A DNA stretch of 64,000 nucleotides from Gymnorhina tibicen (lineage: Eukaryota; Chordata; Aves; Passeriformes; Artamidae). Positions 51,047 to 61,900 of this stretch are shown here, piece by piece; the first letter of the stretch is position 1; every line of letters begins with the position of its first letter. The notes below the pieces were generated by a model, which worked only from the letters and a program-made list of their open reading frames with translations, searched no databases and had not been told where the DNA came from. The translations under genes were made by a program, and so were the position numbers. The stretch lies in the NCBI GenBank assembly GCA_013399875.1, contig VXAZ01006360.1, positions 248,001-312,000 of the forward strand, written 5' to 3'.

Positions 51047-51599
51047 AGGGAAGATGACTGGGGGTAAAATTAGAGTAAAAAAATGGGAAGTTATATTCAT
51101 ATTCCAACAGAAGCTTTAAAAGTACAGAAATTATAGGATGAAATGCAGTTCCTACACCCTGGCTGGAATGTATTTGGCATGCTCAAAACTTCTTCCACAA
51201 TGACTCCCCACACACAGAGTCTGCAACCTTAAGCACACGTTAAAAAGTATGAAATGGGTGTGGAGTGGAATGGAGTGGAGCCACAGCTACCAGGCTCTGT
51301 TGAAAGGGATGGGAACTTGATGGTACCAAGCAGCTGATAAACCACATAGCAGCTGTCAGCTAATGGAGATAGGAGAAGATGCCTTGCTGCTGAACCAGCA
51401 ACTCTGGTGAAATCACTCTCCTTGGATGAACTTGGCTCATTATAATCTAATTGAAACACTAACACACACCTCCATCCCAGAGTTTCCCACCTCAAGGTAC
51501 AACCACCCCTCAGTGAGCATGCACTCCATATTTTGTTGACTATATCTTTAAGAGCAAAATGAGAGAATTTTACACCAAGCAGCAACAAAGGCATGTGTG

Positions 51600-52220
51600 A
51601 CTAGAGTCACTCAAGCTCCACCCAAATGTAAAGAAATAGCATAAAAGTAAGTTAAGAATAGGGAGAAGTTAGGGAAGAATCCATTGTAACTTCTGGGATC
51701 AGTCAATGGGCTGAACCTATCTTCTCTCCCATAGGGATGTGTCTTGGGTAACAGCCGTATTCAATGTGTGCTGAATGGTTATCTTGAGTTACTTTTTGTT
51801 GATGGTTAGAGCTTGTCTGTGTATTGCTTTGAATGTGTTTTTGCAGTCAGTTACTATCAATGGCAATCTTTGACCCTTAACCTGTCACAATTTCAGTGTG
51901 TGCATTAATTAACAGTGTTATTCTGTAAACTGTCAGGGTGAGTCCTTCAAGGGCGCTGCAGTCGCTGGCAGTGGATAAGGTACTCAGCTAAAAGTGTGGG
52001 GACCCAGGGGTGAGTTTCTCTTGTGCTGTTGGTGTGTGCCCCTGAACAGGTCAGTCAAACAACTCTCCTTTCATGTGACACCTCGCTGACCCGGGCTAGT
52101 TAGCTCAGGTACTCCGGATGGCGTAACTGCACTGCAGAGGACAAACTGCTCTCACTGGTCACACAGCATCCACGTTGTTGTAGTCTGCTGCTAAAAGTTG
52201 TAGTTAATGGTACTAACTTT
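51600..52220 (+). other. Unassigned block with TATA-like box and local CpG enrichment
   Basis: CATAAAAGTAAG lies at about 51639. From 51945 to 52130 CpG dinucleotides are unusually frequent for this window (GGGCGCTGCAG, GTCGCTGG, CCTCGCTGACCCGGG, CTCCGGATGGCG). The ensemble resembles an LTR plus leader, but I see no TG...CA ends, primer-binding site or coding remnant. No gene is called. Confidence 0.25.
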
Positions 52221-54499
52221 TATTTATCCTTCAAAGAGTTTTGGGAGTGAGGGGAAGGAAGGTTGCCGGAAGGGTCTGTAGGTACAGCTAGAAAAACCTT
52301 TGGAGATTACCTGGGAGGAAAGGCTTGGTGGATTTTTCAGCTGGCTCCCCTGAGCTCTTGTTTTATTGCATTAGAAGTAAACTCAGATAGAAGAGGGCTT
52401 TTCCAGTTCAATGGCTGCTTTGGAGAAGGTGAACATGACTTTTGGCTCTCATTTTAGTGCTCAAAGAACATAGAAGAGAGAAAAGAAGAGCCTAAGGATT
52501 ACCATGGGAAGAGATGATAAATGACTCCCTTGTCACCAGGGCAAGTACAAGGCTGAAGGAAAGAAAACTCAAAACAACCCACATAAATTATACCTATACA
52601 CCTGTCCCTCAGCAACATCATACCATTTTAGCAGATTTTTTTTTTTAGCATTCAATACCCATGAAATTTAGGATCCAAGTAGATATTTTTTAAATAGCTC
52701 ATCTGAAAGTGGATTTGGTGCATAAGCAGTTGGCTGGGATTCTGGGAGCATGTAGGAAACCTAACAGGAAAGCTCTGTGCTAGAGAAATGAATGACAATG
52801 AGCAGGACTAAGAGTACTGCCCAGGCAGGTATACATAAGCCTTCTCGCTTTCCCTTATTCATAAGGAGCATTTGCCTCTCCCTGGTGGAAAAATATTTGC
52901 CAACATTTCAATAAAATGTTGTTGTAGGCTGCTTTCATTGCTTTCATTAGTGAAGCTGTAAGCAAACGAGGCAGTGGGTACCTTCAGCACACTGGTGGTG
53001 CATTTCCTTGAGGCACAGAGTGCTTGCCTGAAGTTACAGCGTAGTCCAAGACCTTCCAACATGCCCCTCTCTTTGAAATGACTGTATCCTAATGTGCATT
53101 CATTGCAAATCTAACCACTCCTACACTGATACTGAATCACTGCACTATATAAGCCAAAAAATCCCTGAGTCTGTATACCTGACTGAAAAAAAGAGTTTGA
53201 TTACTTAGGTTATCTTTGCCATGTCTGATCCTGAAGGAGAATTGCCGGAAAAAGAGATTCTCATCACAGTTTTTTTAAGGGTTTATAATATCTGTTTCAC
53301 TTAACTATTTGGGATTTAGTAAAGCGCAGTCAGTTAAGAAAGACTCCACTCTGTAGCACTGCACCGGATGGCACACAGGGTATAGGTAAGTGGCACCATA
53401 AGAATGATGTAACTGCCCTTTTATTAAGTTCAACCCATGTTTTCGGGGGGGGGGGGGGGTCTTCAAGAAAGGTAGAGCCTGATTAATTCACATTGCCATT
53501 GCTTGCCAGTGATTTAGGTTATTTAAGTGCATCTACATTTAAAAAATACAGAGATTGCAACAGGGTAACCATACAGCTTCCAAATTCAAGTTGAAAAAAT
53601 TTTACAGAGAGGCAATGCCATATATTGCACCAGCTTAACAGGCTGGAAAGAACAGTCTCTCAGGTGTATAGGCTTTTATTCAAGCAAACTGCAGAACTCA
53701 TACCCAGAAGCCTTTCTGGGTTTCACAACTGGTATTGATGGGTCTGAGATATTACCACACCTTACCAACCAAGAAACAAAAGAACAGGCAGCTTTTCTGG
53801 AAGGCATGCAGCTGTACAAGTACTTACGGCTTTTCCTTCAGGGACAAAGATGATACTTCGGCCAGGGAACCACTAAAATATAACCTTCAAATAGTCCCAT
53901 TGAAAAACTTTCTTATCAAGGCAGGAAGGTTAATAGAAGTGCCAGGGAGAGGTCTTGAGAGCACCAGAAATATTCTTGAGGAGATAGAGCTCATCTTTGC
54001 CTCCACCTTGCCCTTAAAAGCTTTCAGCTTTGACGGATAATCAACATCCCACAAGAGCCAAAGATACACAGTGTTTTGTGGCAGCTGCAAGACAAATGAA
54101 GTTTATTTTTTCTCATTCAAGCTGGAAGAGTATGACTTCCTCTTGTAAGAAGAAGAAGCTTACAGAGGGGATTGCAGCAAAAGTTAATGGGAAATGGGGA
54201 AGTTAAGAAAAGGCCGAAATTCAGGAGAGCCACAGGAGGTTCAGTTTAGAGCTCTTATGAATAGAATAGTACAAATAACTGGATGCTTGGAAAGTTGCAG
54301 CCAAAAAAAGCATTGTTTTTCAACAAAACTAGCTTGTTTTTCAACTTGATAATTTTTACGAGCAGGTAGTCGAGAGTGCTCAAAGCAATGCGGACATGTG
54401 GCCAGGTGTTATTATCTGTCTTTGAAACTCGGCAGGTAAAACTCTGGGACAACAAATTCAGTACAACTGTGTTATATATCATATCCCTAATCACCCACA
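52221..54499. other. Unique non-coding sequence, no gene seen
   Basis: No supported gene. The only special feature is the 15-base G homopolymer at 53445-53459. Confidence 0.55.
53445..53459 (+). repeat. Poly-G run (15)
   Basis: Fifteen consecutive G with no neighbouring GC-rich sequence. Long G homopolymers are rare in genomes and are also common sites of sequencing length error. Confidence 0.95.
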
Positions 54500-55245
54500 A
54501 TCCTCTGGAAATATTGTTATAATGGACTGCTGAAGACTGTGTTAAGAGCATTTGATGATGAGGCATGGAAGCATTGGGATGCAAATTCAGCAAGCCCGAG
54601 GCTGGTTAACACTAGAGGATCAGCTAACAGGCCTGGTCCTGTCCAAACAAAACACTTACATTTTGCGGGTGTGATAAGGTGTACTACGCATAGGGAATTG
54701 GATGGGGGAATTGATGTGGATTTCTCCTCCCATGGGAAAAGGCAAACCCATTTGTGGGATTGTCTCTGCTCAAGCAAAGATGTGGGTGTACTCGGTGGGT
54801 AATGTGGAAGGTTGGGGAGACCCATTGTATGCCTCAAGGAGATTTAACCTTGGGGGAATTTGTGGAGTTAAGTTGCAGGAGGGTGTGACAGTGACTTGGG
54901 CTGGTGTTAGTGCCCAACGAGCAGGTGTGCTTCTCCTCCTGTCCTGAGCACCCATCCTGATGGAATGGCTCCCAAGTCATGGCCTGTTTTTGAACATCTG
55001 GAGGGGTGGAGGAAGTCCATGAAATGGGAAAATAATATCTATCTGTGGAAGGATGGGGGATAATAGTTAATGAAAATGTATTAATATGTACATTGGGTAT
55101 AAAGATGGTTTAAGAATGTAGTTTTGATTCTATGTGTGGGTAAAAAGGGATTTCATTAATGAGAAAATAAATACAATGGAATATTTAGAAAAGACATAAA
55201 ATTATATGGGGCCTGAGTATGACGCAAATGATAAGGAGTGAAGTT
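54500..55245 (+). mobile_element. Degenerate internal region of an endogenous retrovirus
   Basis: This stretch directly precedes a good LTR. The last bases before the LTR, AAGGAGTGAAG at 55233-55243, are a purine-rich run in exactly the place where the polypurine tract of a retrovirus lies, so the upstream sequence should be provirus interior. Two overlapping plus-strand frames, 54539-54802 and 54702-54947, may be pieces of one decayed retroviral frame split by a frameshift. I cannot identify a pol or env domain in them and do not name a product. The left boundary is arbitrary: no matching 5' LTR is found upstream, so the provirus is 5'-truncated. Confidence 0.45.
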
Positions 55246-55495
55246 TGTATTGGGTCTGGCTGAGACGGAGTTTATTCTCCCTTAGCAGCCCTCCCAGTGC
55301 TGTGCTTTGCTTTGGTAGCTGGAAAGGTGTTGATAACACACCAGTGCTTTGGCTGCTGCCGAGCAGGGCTGGCACAGCATCAGTGCTGTGTCCCCAGCAT
55401 TCCCTCAGCATTAGGCTGCGGGTGGGCAAGAGCCTGGGAGGGGACACATCTAGGCCAACTGACCCAAATTAACCAAAAGAATATTCCATACCATA

Positions 55496-55518
55496 TGACG
55501 TCAGATCAGATATAAAAG
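55496..55518 (+). promoter_or_regulatory. LTR core promoter: CRE and TATA box
   Basis: A perfect cyclic-AMP response element, TGACGTCA, at 55496-55503 is followed seven bases later by a TATA box, TATAAAAG, at 55511-55518. Both lie in the expected U3 position of the LTR. CREB/ATF factors bind such sites in general; activity of this copy is inference. Confidence 0.65.
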
Positions 55519-55651
55519 CTAAGAAAAGGAGGAGGAAGCAGGTGGGGGCATTTGTCATTTACAATGTTTGTATTTCAGAACAACCATCACATGTGCTGAA
55601 GCCCTGCTTCATGGGAAGTGGCCAGATATTGCTTGCTGATGGGAAGCTGAG

Positions 55652-55657
55652 AATAAA
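55652..55657 (+). terminator. LTR polyadenylation signal AATAAA
   Basis: A canonical AATAAA lies about 140 bases after the LTR TATA box, the normal arrangement for the R region of a retroviral LTR. Confidence 0.6.
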
Positions 55658-55837
55658 ATTATTGGTTTTTTCTTTGCTGGTGCATGTGTAAACTTTCACT
55701 TTTGCTTTTGTAAACTGCCTTATTTCAACCTACAAGTTGTTTTCCATCTTATTTTCTCTCCCCTGTCCAGCTTGGAAGGGGGAGTGATAGAGAGGCTTTG
55801 TGGGTACCCGATGTCCAGCCAAGGTCAACCCACCACA

Positions 55838-57492
55838 CTGACTGATGAATGTGTAAACGAAATGATGAGGCCATGAAAAAAAAGAAGCACAAACTTTGAA
55901 TTTGTTCCTTCGTAATTTTCTTACCTTTGGAGAAAGCAGCAACTTTTAAAGAATGTTGGAAGAGAAAGACATGGATGATGAACTCCTACGGTATGTTAAT
56001 CTCTCCTGACTCCCCAGCAGGTACAGTGATTTAAATACAGATCCAGTCATTGTGATCACTGAAGCTGTGGGTGGGAAAAGGGACAGCTAGGATCTGACAG
56101 AAATGTTGTTCTTATCCTTGAAGTTACGGCTTCAGTAGGTTTGTTCAACAAGGAAGCCATCGCACACTGCTCCTTTGCAGTGGCGGTGTTTACTCCAAGC
56201 CTCACAGGTGCTGCTGCAGCTGCAGAGCACCAGCCTCCTGGCCCTGCAGGGCTGCTTTCCTACACACTCACCTCTGCTCCCTGGGCTTATACATGCCCTG
56301 CTCGTTTCTGTTAACACTGGTGAAGCACCATTTGCTTCATGCCACACCTGGAGCACTTTGCTGCTTCTGGATTGTCTGCAAGCACATGACATGGCACCCC
56401 AATAGCACCTGGCTTCGCTCCCTGCTGCTGCTCGTCCATGCCCAGAGATGCCCGCACCTCATCCCGCTGAGGCCTGCCACTATGAAGTTCCAAAAGTTAA
56501 AGCTTTCTAGCAGCTCCCAACACTCACCCTCACCACTGTCACTGTCAGCACTGGGTGTGTGTGGTTCCTATTCGCATGACGTGTTTCCGATCTGGAGACT
56601 GAGCAAAATAAAGAGCAGGCCCCCACTCTCTTGTAGAGGAAGGGCAGATAGGTAAAGAAAGGAAGAAGCTGAGGGAAGTGAGATAAGGCTTTGCAGCTAG
56701 AGCAAAGTACACAGCCCTGTGAGCAGTAGAACAAACTAAAACTGAGCTCTTTGAGGATTTACATTTTGAGGAAAGTATTCCTATGTGGATGCTCTGGTTT
56801 CTAATCAGAGCTGAACTAACCCACCAGTCCTTTTTTTTCTGAAGTAACTAAAAGTACTTCTTCATTTAGCTGCCTATTTTCATGAGATACAGGGAAAATT
56901 AATATCCTTAGGAACTTCACTCCTCTTTCCCATGTGGCTGAAATTAGCCAATTCCTTTGAAACATTACCACAAAAAGACAGAAATACGTTGAGAACACCA
57001 TTATGTACACCACATTTTCCACAGAAATTGGGCTAAAAATAAGTGGATCATTGCTGCATTTGAGTATTTTTTCTGTAAGAAATCTGGCCCATGATATTTC
57101 AGAGTTCTCCTCTTGCCCAAAGACAAGGTTGTGCAAAGGAATGTCTAAGTCTTTCAAAGGCTTAATACAACAGCTTTGAAGGGTGTGGTGTGGGGGTGTC
57201 CTACAGAGTCAGTGCTCATGGAGGGACCACACCACCTATCCAAGCTCCTTTTACACCTCACAGATCTGTGCCGCTACTCACACCTACTCTCTTTTTACTG
57301 CCCATGGAAAACACACTCTCATTCTTATCCTGCAGTTGTGAAACCTGAACACTGACCTTCCTCCCACACAACTGTGGTTTGTACAGCTCATCTGGTATTT
57401 ACCTGCGTGGTTTTATGCTCCCACGTAACTTATAAACGGCCCATCTCACTGGGATAGTGATGCAGAAATGGAAGAACTGGCATATGCTGATT
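55838..57492. other. Unique non-coding sequence, moderately GC-rich centre, no gene seen
   Basis: The part 56160-56660 is GC-richer, with overlapping frames on both strands rich in Leu, Cys, Ser and His; none resembles a known domain or shows splice-flanked exon structure that I can defend. Confidence 0.5.
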
Positions 57493-57493
57493 T

Positions 57494-58095
57494 CACAGAA
57501 ACACAGAATCACAAAATCAGGTTGAAAAAGACCTCTGAGATCATTGAGTCCAACCTATGACTGAACACCACCCTGTCAACTAGACCATGCCACATCCAGT
57601 CATTCCTTAAACACATCCAGGTATGTTGCCTCCACCACCTCCCCAGGCAGCTGATTCCAATGTTTAATCATTGTTTCTGAGAAGAAATTCCTCCTAATGT
57701 CCAACCTAAACCTCCCCTGGCACAGATTGAGGCTTTGTCCTCTTGTCCTGTCACCAGTGGCCTAAGAGAAGAGACCAAGCCCGACCTGGCTCCATCCTCT
57801 TTTCAGGGAGTTGCAGAGAGCAATAAGGTCCCCCTGAGCCTTCTCTTTGCCAGGCTAAACAATCCCAGCTCCCTCAGCTGCTCCCCATAGGCTTGTGCTC
57901 CAAACTCTTCCTGAACTCTGTTGCCCTTCTCCGGACATACTCCAGCACCTCAGTGTCCTTGAAGTGAGGGGCCCAGAACTGAACACAGCACTCATGATAT
58001 GGCCTCACCAGTGCTGAGTACAGGGGGATAATCACTTTCCTAGTCCTGGTCTCCACAATTTTTCTGATACTTTTGAGCACTGGTAGCAATTCTTT
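57494..58095 (-). mobile_element. CR1 LINE 3' end (ORF2 C-terminus and 3' UTR)
   Basis: Read on the minus strand, the element runs from the C-terminal part of ORF2 into the 3' UTR and ends with three 8-base tail units, whose reverse complements are CACAGAAA, CACAGAAT and CACAAAAT at 57494-57517. Typical CR1 3' words appear in order on the plus strand: 'gagtccaacctatgactgaa', 'ccaggcagctgattccaa', 'ctcttgtcctgtca', 'gccaggctaaacaa', 'cctcagctgctcc'. It is 5'-truncated in the usual way and diverged. Confidence 0.93.
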
Positions 58096-58134
58096 CTGTG
58101 TGGAACACTTCTCATAGTAAAAAGCCCCCAGCAT
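57874..58134 (-). pseudogene. CR1 ORF2 C-terminal remnant (reverse transcriptase tail)
   Basis: The 86-codon minus-strand frame contains [20 protein letters not shown] and then [11 protein letters not shown], the well-known C-terminal end of the CR1 ORF2 polyprotein just after its reverse transcriptase. In an intact CR1 the protein would continue through an L-E-H-L-S-Y-E-E-like stretch. Here the frame reaches LEHKPMGSS and stops at once because of a small deletion. The first 20 or so residues (up to 58134) do not match CR1 and are probably read from flanking DNA. It is non-functional: the endonuclease and the catalytic part of the reverse transcriptase are missing. Confidence 0.88.
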
Positions 58135-58548
58135 GCTGGAGCATACTTTGTTTCATGAATCTTGGGGACCCAAAATATGATTGGGGCAATTTGAGAAATT
58201 CTTGCTTCTAAGGACTGGCTGAAAACTTATTCCAAGAATAAAAACTCGCAAGATTTTATTCCAGGAATAAACTTCTCAGTCATATCCAGTAAGAGGATAT
58301 GATATCCAGTAAGCTGATTCCTCTTGGAAACTTACATTATGCTATGGGGCAGAGAAAGCCAGTGAGGCTCTTGTGTCCACCCTAAAGTCCTCTCTGGGGT
58401 TAAACAACAGTATTTTGGTTTCTGAGAAGTCTCGTCTTTTGGGACTTCTCCTTTGTCTTTGAACTCACAAATTAGAGTTTCCAAAAAACTGTGAGGAATA
58501 TTTGGAGCAAAGTTGAAATCTGCTTTATTACGTTTCAGTGAGGATGCC
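58096..58548. other. Unique non-coding sequence, no gene seen
   Basis: A short direct repeat of 'atatccagtaag' occurs at 58284-58313. Nothing else can be recognised. Confidence 0.55.
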
Positions 58549-58723
58549 ATTCCCTACTAGTAACGTGAATCATACTCTGTGCAAGTAGTATGTATAGCCT
58601 GGACTGTGATCTTGCTGATATGTGCCAGCCTCAGAGAGTTACTGGCAAGATACAAAATTATTGGGAGAGGGAGAATACGTGGGCAGTGAGCGGTGGGAAG
58701 AGGGAGTGAGCGTGTTTTCCTTC
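58549..58723. repeat. Tandem duplication, unit 1 (175 bp)
   Basis: This unit is repeated directly and without spacer at 58724-58899. The unit starts ATTCCCT and contains 'agtatgtatagcct' and 'gagcggtgggaagaggg'. No transposon ends are recognised in it. Confidence 0.95.
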
Positions 58724-58899
58724 ATTCCCTGCTAGTAATGTGAATCATACTCTGTGCACAGTAGTATGTATAGCCTGAACTGTGATCTTGCTGATATGTG
58801 CCAGCCTCAGAGAGTTACTGGCAAGATACAAAATTATTGGGAGAGGGAGAATACGTGGGCAGTGAGCGGTGGGAAGAGGGAGTGAGCGTGTTTTCCTTC
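58724..58899. repeat. Tandem duplication, unit 2 (176 bp)
   Basis: It differs from unit 1 at only about four places: A/G in ATTCCCT(A/G)CTAG, C/T in AA(C/T)GTG, one inserted base in GCA(C)AGTAG, and G/A in CCTG(G/A)ACTG. The rest is identical, so the duplication is recent relative to the repeats around it. ATTC follows at 58900-58903, the start of a third unit that does not continue. Confidence 0.95.
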
Positions 58900-58903
58900 A
58901 TTC

Positions 58904-61900
58904 TTCATGTGGGAAATATGCCATTTCTACATCCCATCTGCTTTTGCCAGGAATACATAAACTGTGTTTGATAGCATCAAGTACCTAGTAGTTGTGTTTT
59001 CATTTCATCACATCAATAATAGGTATTTCTAAACATTTCACTGAACAGAGCTGGCATTGCAGAATATGGTTACTAACAATCATCTAGCATGTTTACATTC
59101 ATTCTCGTGTCATAGGAAATCACAGTGGATGTGTCTGCACTGCAGGCAACTGCTCTGGAGCGTGGAGGTACTTCAGCTCAAGTCAGGTCCAGTTGAGACA
59201 GCAGTCCAGCACCACTGCAAAGAGCTTGGTGCAAACAAGAAGTCATTAATAACACAGCTTCTCACTCTGAAGGGTGAATTGAGTTCAAAGTACTGGAATA
59301 AAACCACTGTGGTCTCTCCACAAGACCTTGCAGTGGACTCGACATGGGTTCTTGGCAGATAGAAACCATAGGGCTTGAAACATTGGCCACTCCCGAGGTG
59401 GAATCTGGGGAATTTTAGGGTTGGCTTTGCCTCATTTAACCTTAAATCATTAACAGTGCAGTGTTTAGGATCAGGTAATCGTCTGCGGCATGATTCACTT
59501 GCCTACATATAGTCATAAATGCTATGTTAAAAACCGTAAGGTATCCTCCTGCAGCCACTTTTAGGGAGCGTGAATCATCTGTGAAGATACAGCGCATCCC
59601 TCCAGTCAGTGAAGGCAGAACGAGAACTCTGATGTGGGAGTAATCCCTTGGTCAAATGGGTGTCTGAGGCACGAGTCAGGGGTGTGAACACAGACATCCA
59701 GAGCTAAGTGAGATGCCCCAGAGTAAACCTACATCCTCACATCCTTAGGTGCTCTAGGAAATCTCCAGTTTCCTAGAGAACTGAGTTGTGTCCAGAGAGG
59801 AATGGGATGAGTTTCTGTCTGCAGGTGCCTATTCTCTCACCAGCTGGAAAGGGAGACTAAACAACTGGTTTAGATGGGTTTTGTCTGTCGGAAGTTGGGT
59901 GAGATGAACCCCCATGCATATGGTGATGCAAAGTTCGAGGGCAGAGTAGTGTGAGTGCCAGAAACTGCACACAGTGTGTGTGCCACCATGGCAAATGACA
60001 TCCTCAGCTCCACAGCTGCCTTTAGCCTTTGTTCCCTTTGTTCAGCACAAGATATTGGCCAAAGAAGGCTCCTCACCCAGTGAGGTCAACATAAGGGACA
60101 GCACTCTTGCCTTTAGTCACACACAAACACGGGAACAACTCACCAAGATCAAAGTGTAAAGACAGGAAGAACTGGGTTGGAAAAGATCCAATTAATGGAG
60201 GCTATTCCTCCATTAATTGCATTAAGTGCTCTCAGGATTCAGTTGTCAGGAGCAGAATTGGAGCTGAGGGACTGTGTGTGACACAGAAGTTGCCAGCAAA
60301 TGAAATTATATTTGGACCCATCTGGGCTCTGAAACTCTTCCCTGCCAAACCATGCCATCAGCTGACCTATGGGGGACAACTTCACACCCAAGTAGGAGAT
60401 AGTAATGAGTCCTATAGTTCCTCTGCCACAGTTCTCAGGAGTATATGCACGATGATTCCTCATTTTTTATAATCTTTCTGTTTATTTTATTGCTACCATA
60501 CTAACACCTACCAGTTTGCCTGACATCTACAATATGCTCCTTCCTCCTGAAATAAGGTTATTAATGTAGACTTGAGTGAAGTTTAAGGGTAAGATCCCAG
60601 AATTGTGCAACACAGAACTCCTTTTCTGTTGCCCTGTCCATGAATTTTGGAGAGATTTGATGGTGGAGGAACCAGTATCTGGCCTGATGGAAGAAAATGC
60701 CAGGGACTCAGATTTCCCATGTTACCAGCAGAGTCAAGAGGAAAGGAAATAAAGGAGAGGCAAGGAAGCATGGAAATAACAAAATGCATATTTCTCTATG
60801 GACCTGGATTGGACTGACTGGCATGTTGGACATCAAGAAAACACTGAAGGTAGTGTCAAAATGTAGTGCTAATGGTAGTTTTGTTCAAGTGAAGCAGGAA
60901 GCTCCCATCCTGAGGGTTTTGTGTCATCGCTACTCTTTGGAAGCTGTCTGCCAAAAGTTCCAGTGCTCTAAGGTAAATTTTTATCACAGCAATGACATTT
61001 TGCCCAGTGTAAAGCAGATGCAGTAGTTGCATTAATTCCTAGCCTTAGCATATTTTTTGTATTTCGGTGTGCCACTCACCATCATAGCATTCCTCATTCA
61101 GAAATAGGGAAGACTCCTGCCTTTGTCTCTCCATGCCTTATCCCATTAAAGCTCCTTTGGGATAAAGATCCTGCTGAAAGCCACTATGTTTTCACTATTT
61201 CATTATATATTCATCATGCCTGGTTATCCACAGTGCTTTGATGTATGTCAGAAGGCTGCATGGTATGTCCCTGTGATGGTACCTGTCAGAAACATCCAGC
61301 TCACAGCTGTCATATGGTATATGCCATCTGCTTAGACAGCTGGGCACTGAGCTGAACAAGAGCAAAGAAAAGGACAAGAAAAAGTCAGCAAGATTTGGAG
61401 GAGAGACTGAGCTTAAAAGAATTTTCCCTTCTACACATAAGCATGATACAGGAACATAAAAATATAATTTTAGTCTCTCCACCAAAACTGCAGGTTGTTC
61501 TTTCCTGCCCTAAAGTCTTTAATGTGTGCTTGTATCCACATCTCTTCAGTACCTTGAAGTTTACTGCAAGCTGTTCATCTATCTTTATAAGTAGATCCAA
61601 TCAAGTAACTACTTCACTTTGCCCTTCAGTGATAGGACTAAAGCAGTGGCAGCAAAAACCACCTTAAAGAAAAGATATTGGTTGAAAACAAGTAAATTCT
61701 GGGAAGAGTTAAGCATAAAATGCTGATTTCTTACGGCTTGGGTTACAAAATGGCCCTTGGAAGGGGCTCAGCAAGTGTCAGGTGTATACAGAAATGGCAG
61801 GTCAGAGCACTCAGGCTGCTTTCCATGACAGCCAGCAATAGCAGGCTCCACTAGAATCAGCAGCAAGGCAGCAGTGAGGCACTGCAGGATCCACACAGAC

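Larger units (their letters stand above)
55246..55837 (+). mobile_element. 3' LTR of an endogenous retrovirus (ERVL-like family)
   Basis: The 592-bp block runs from TGTATTGGGTCTGGC to CACCACA with TG...CA ends. Its layout matches the family widespread in bird genomes: 'ggctgagacggagtt' near the start, 'gttgataacacaccagtg', 'gggaggggacaca', 'atattccataccatatgacg', then TATAAAAG at 55511-55518, AATAAA at 55652-55657, and a 3' part with 'gaagggggagtgatagag'. The core promoter elements are intact. The sequence after the end (CTGAC) does not duplicate the five bases before the start (AAGTT), as expected if the left flank is provirus interior rather than host DNA. No ERV protein is encoded here. 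Confidence 0.88.

Noticed and set aside
52093..52120. tRNA-like A box (GTTAGCTCAGG)
   Set aside because: No B box (GGTTCGAATCC type) follows at the right distance and no cloverleaf can be drawn, so neither a tRNA gene nor a tRNA-derived SINE is called.
54539..54947. Naming the two overlapping frames as a retroviral env or integrase
   Set aside because: Position next to the LTR suggests retroviral interior, but no diagnostic motif is visible, so no product is assigned.
56132..56655. Overlapping Leu/Cys-rich frames on both strands
   Set aside because: They reflect a locally higher GC content; no domain, signal peptide or splice pattern supports an exon.
57874..58134. Reverse-transcriptase-like frame as a host gene
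   Set aside because: It is the C-terminal remnant of a CR1 element, truncated at both ends.
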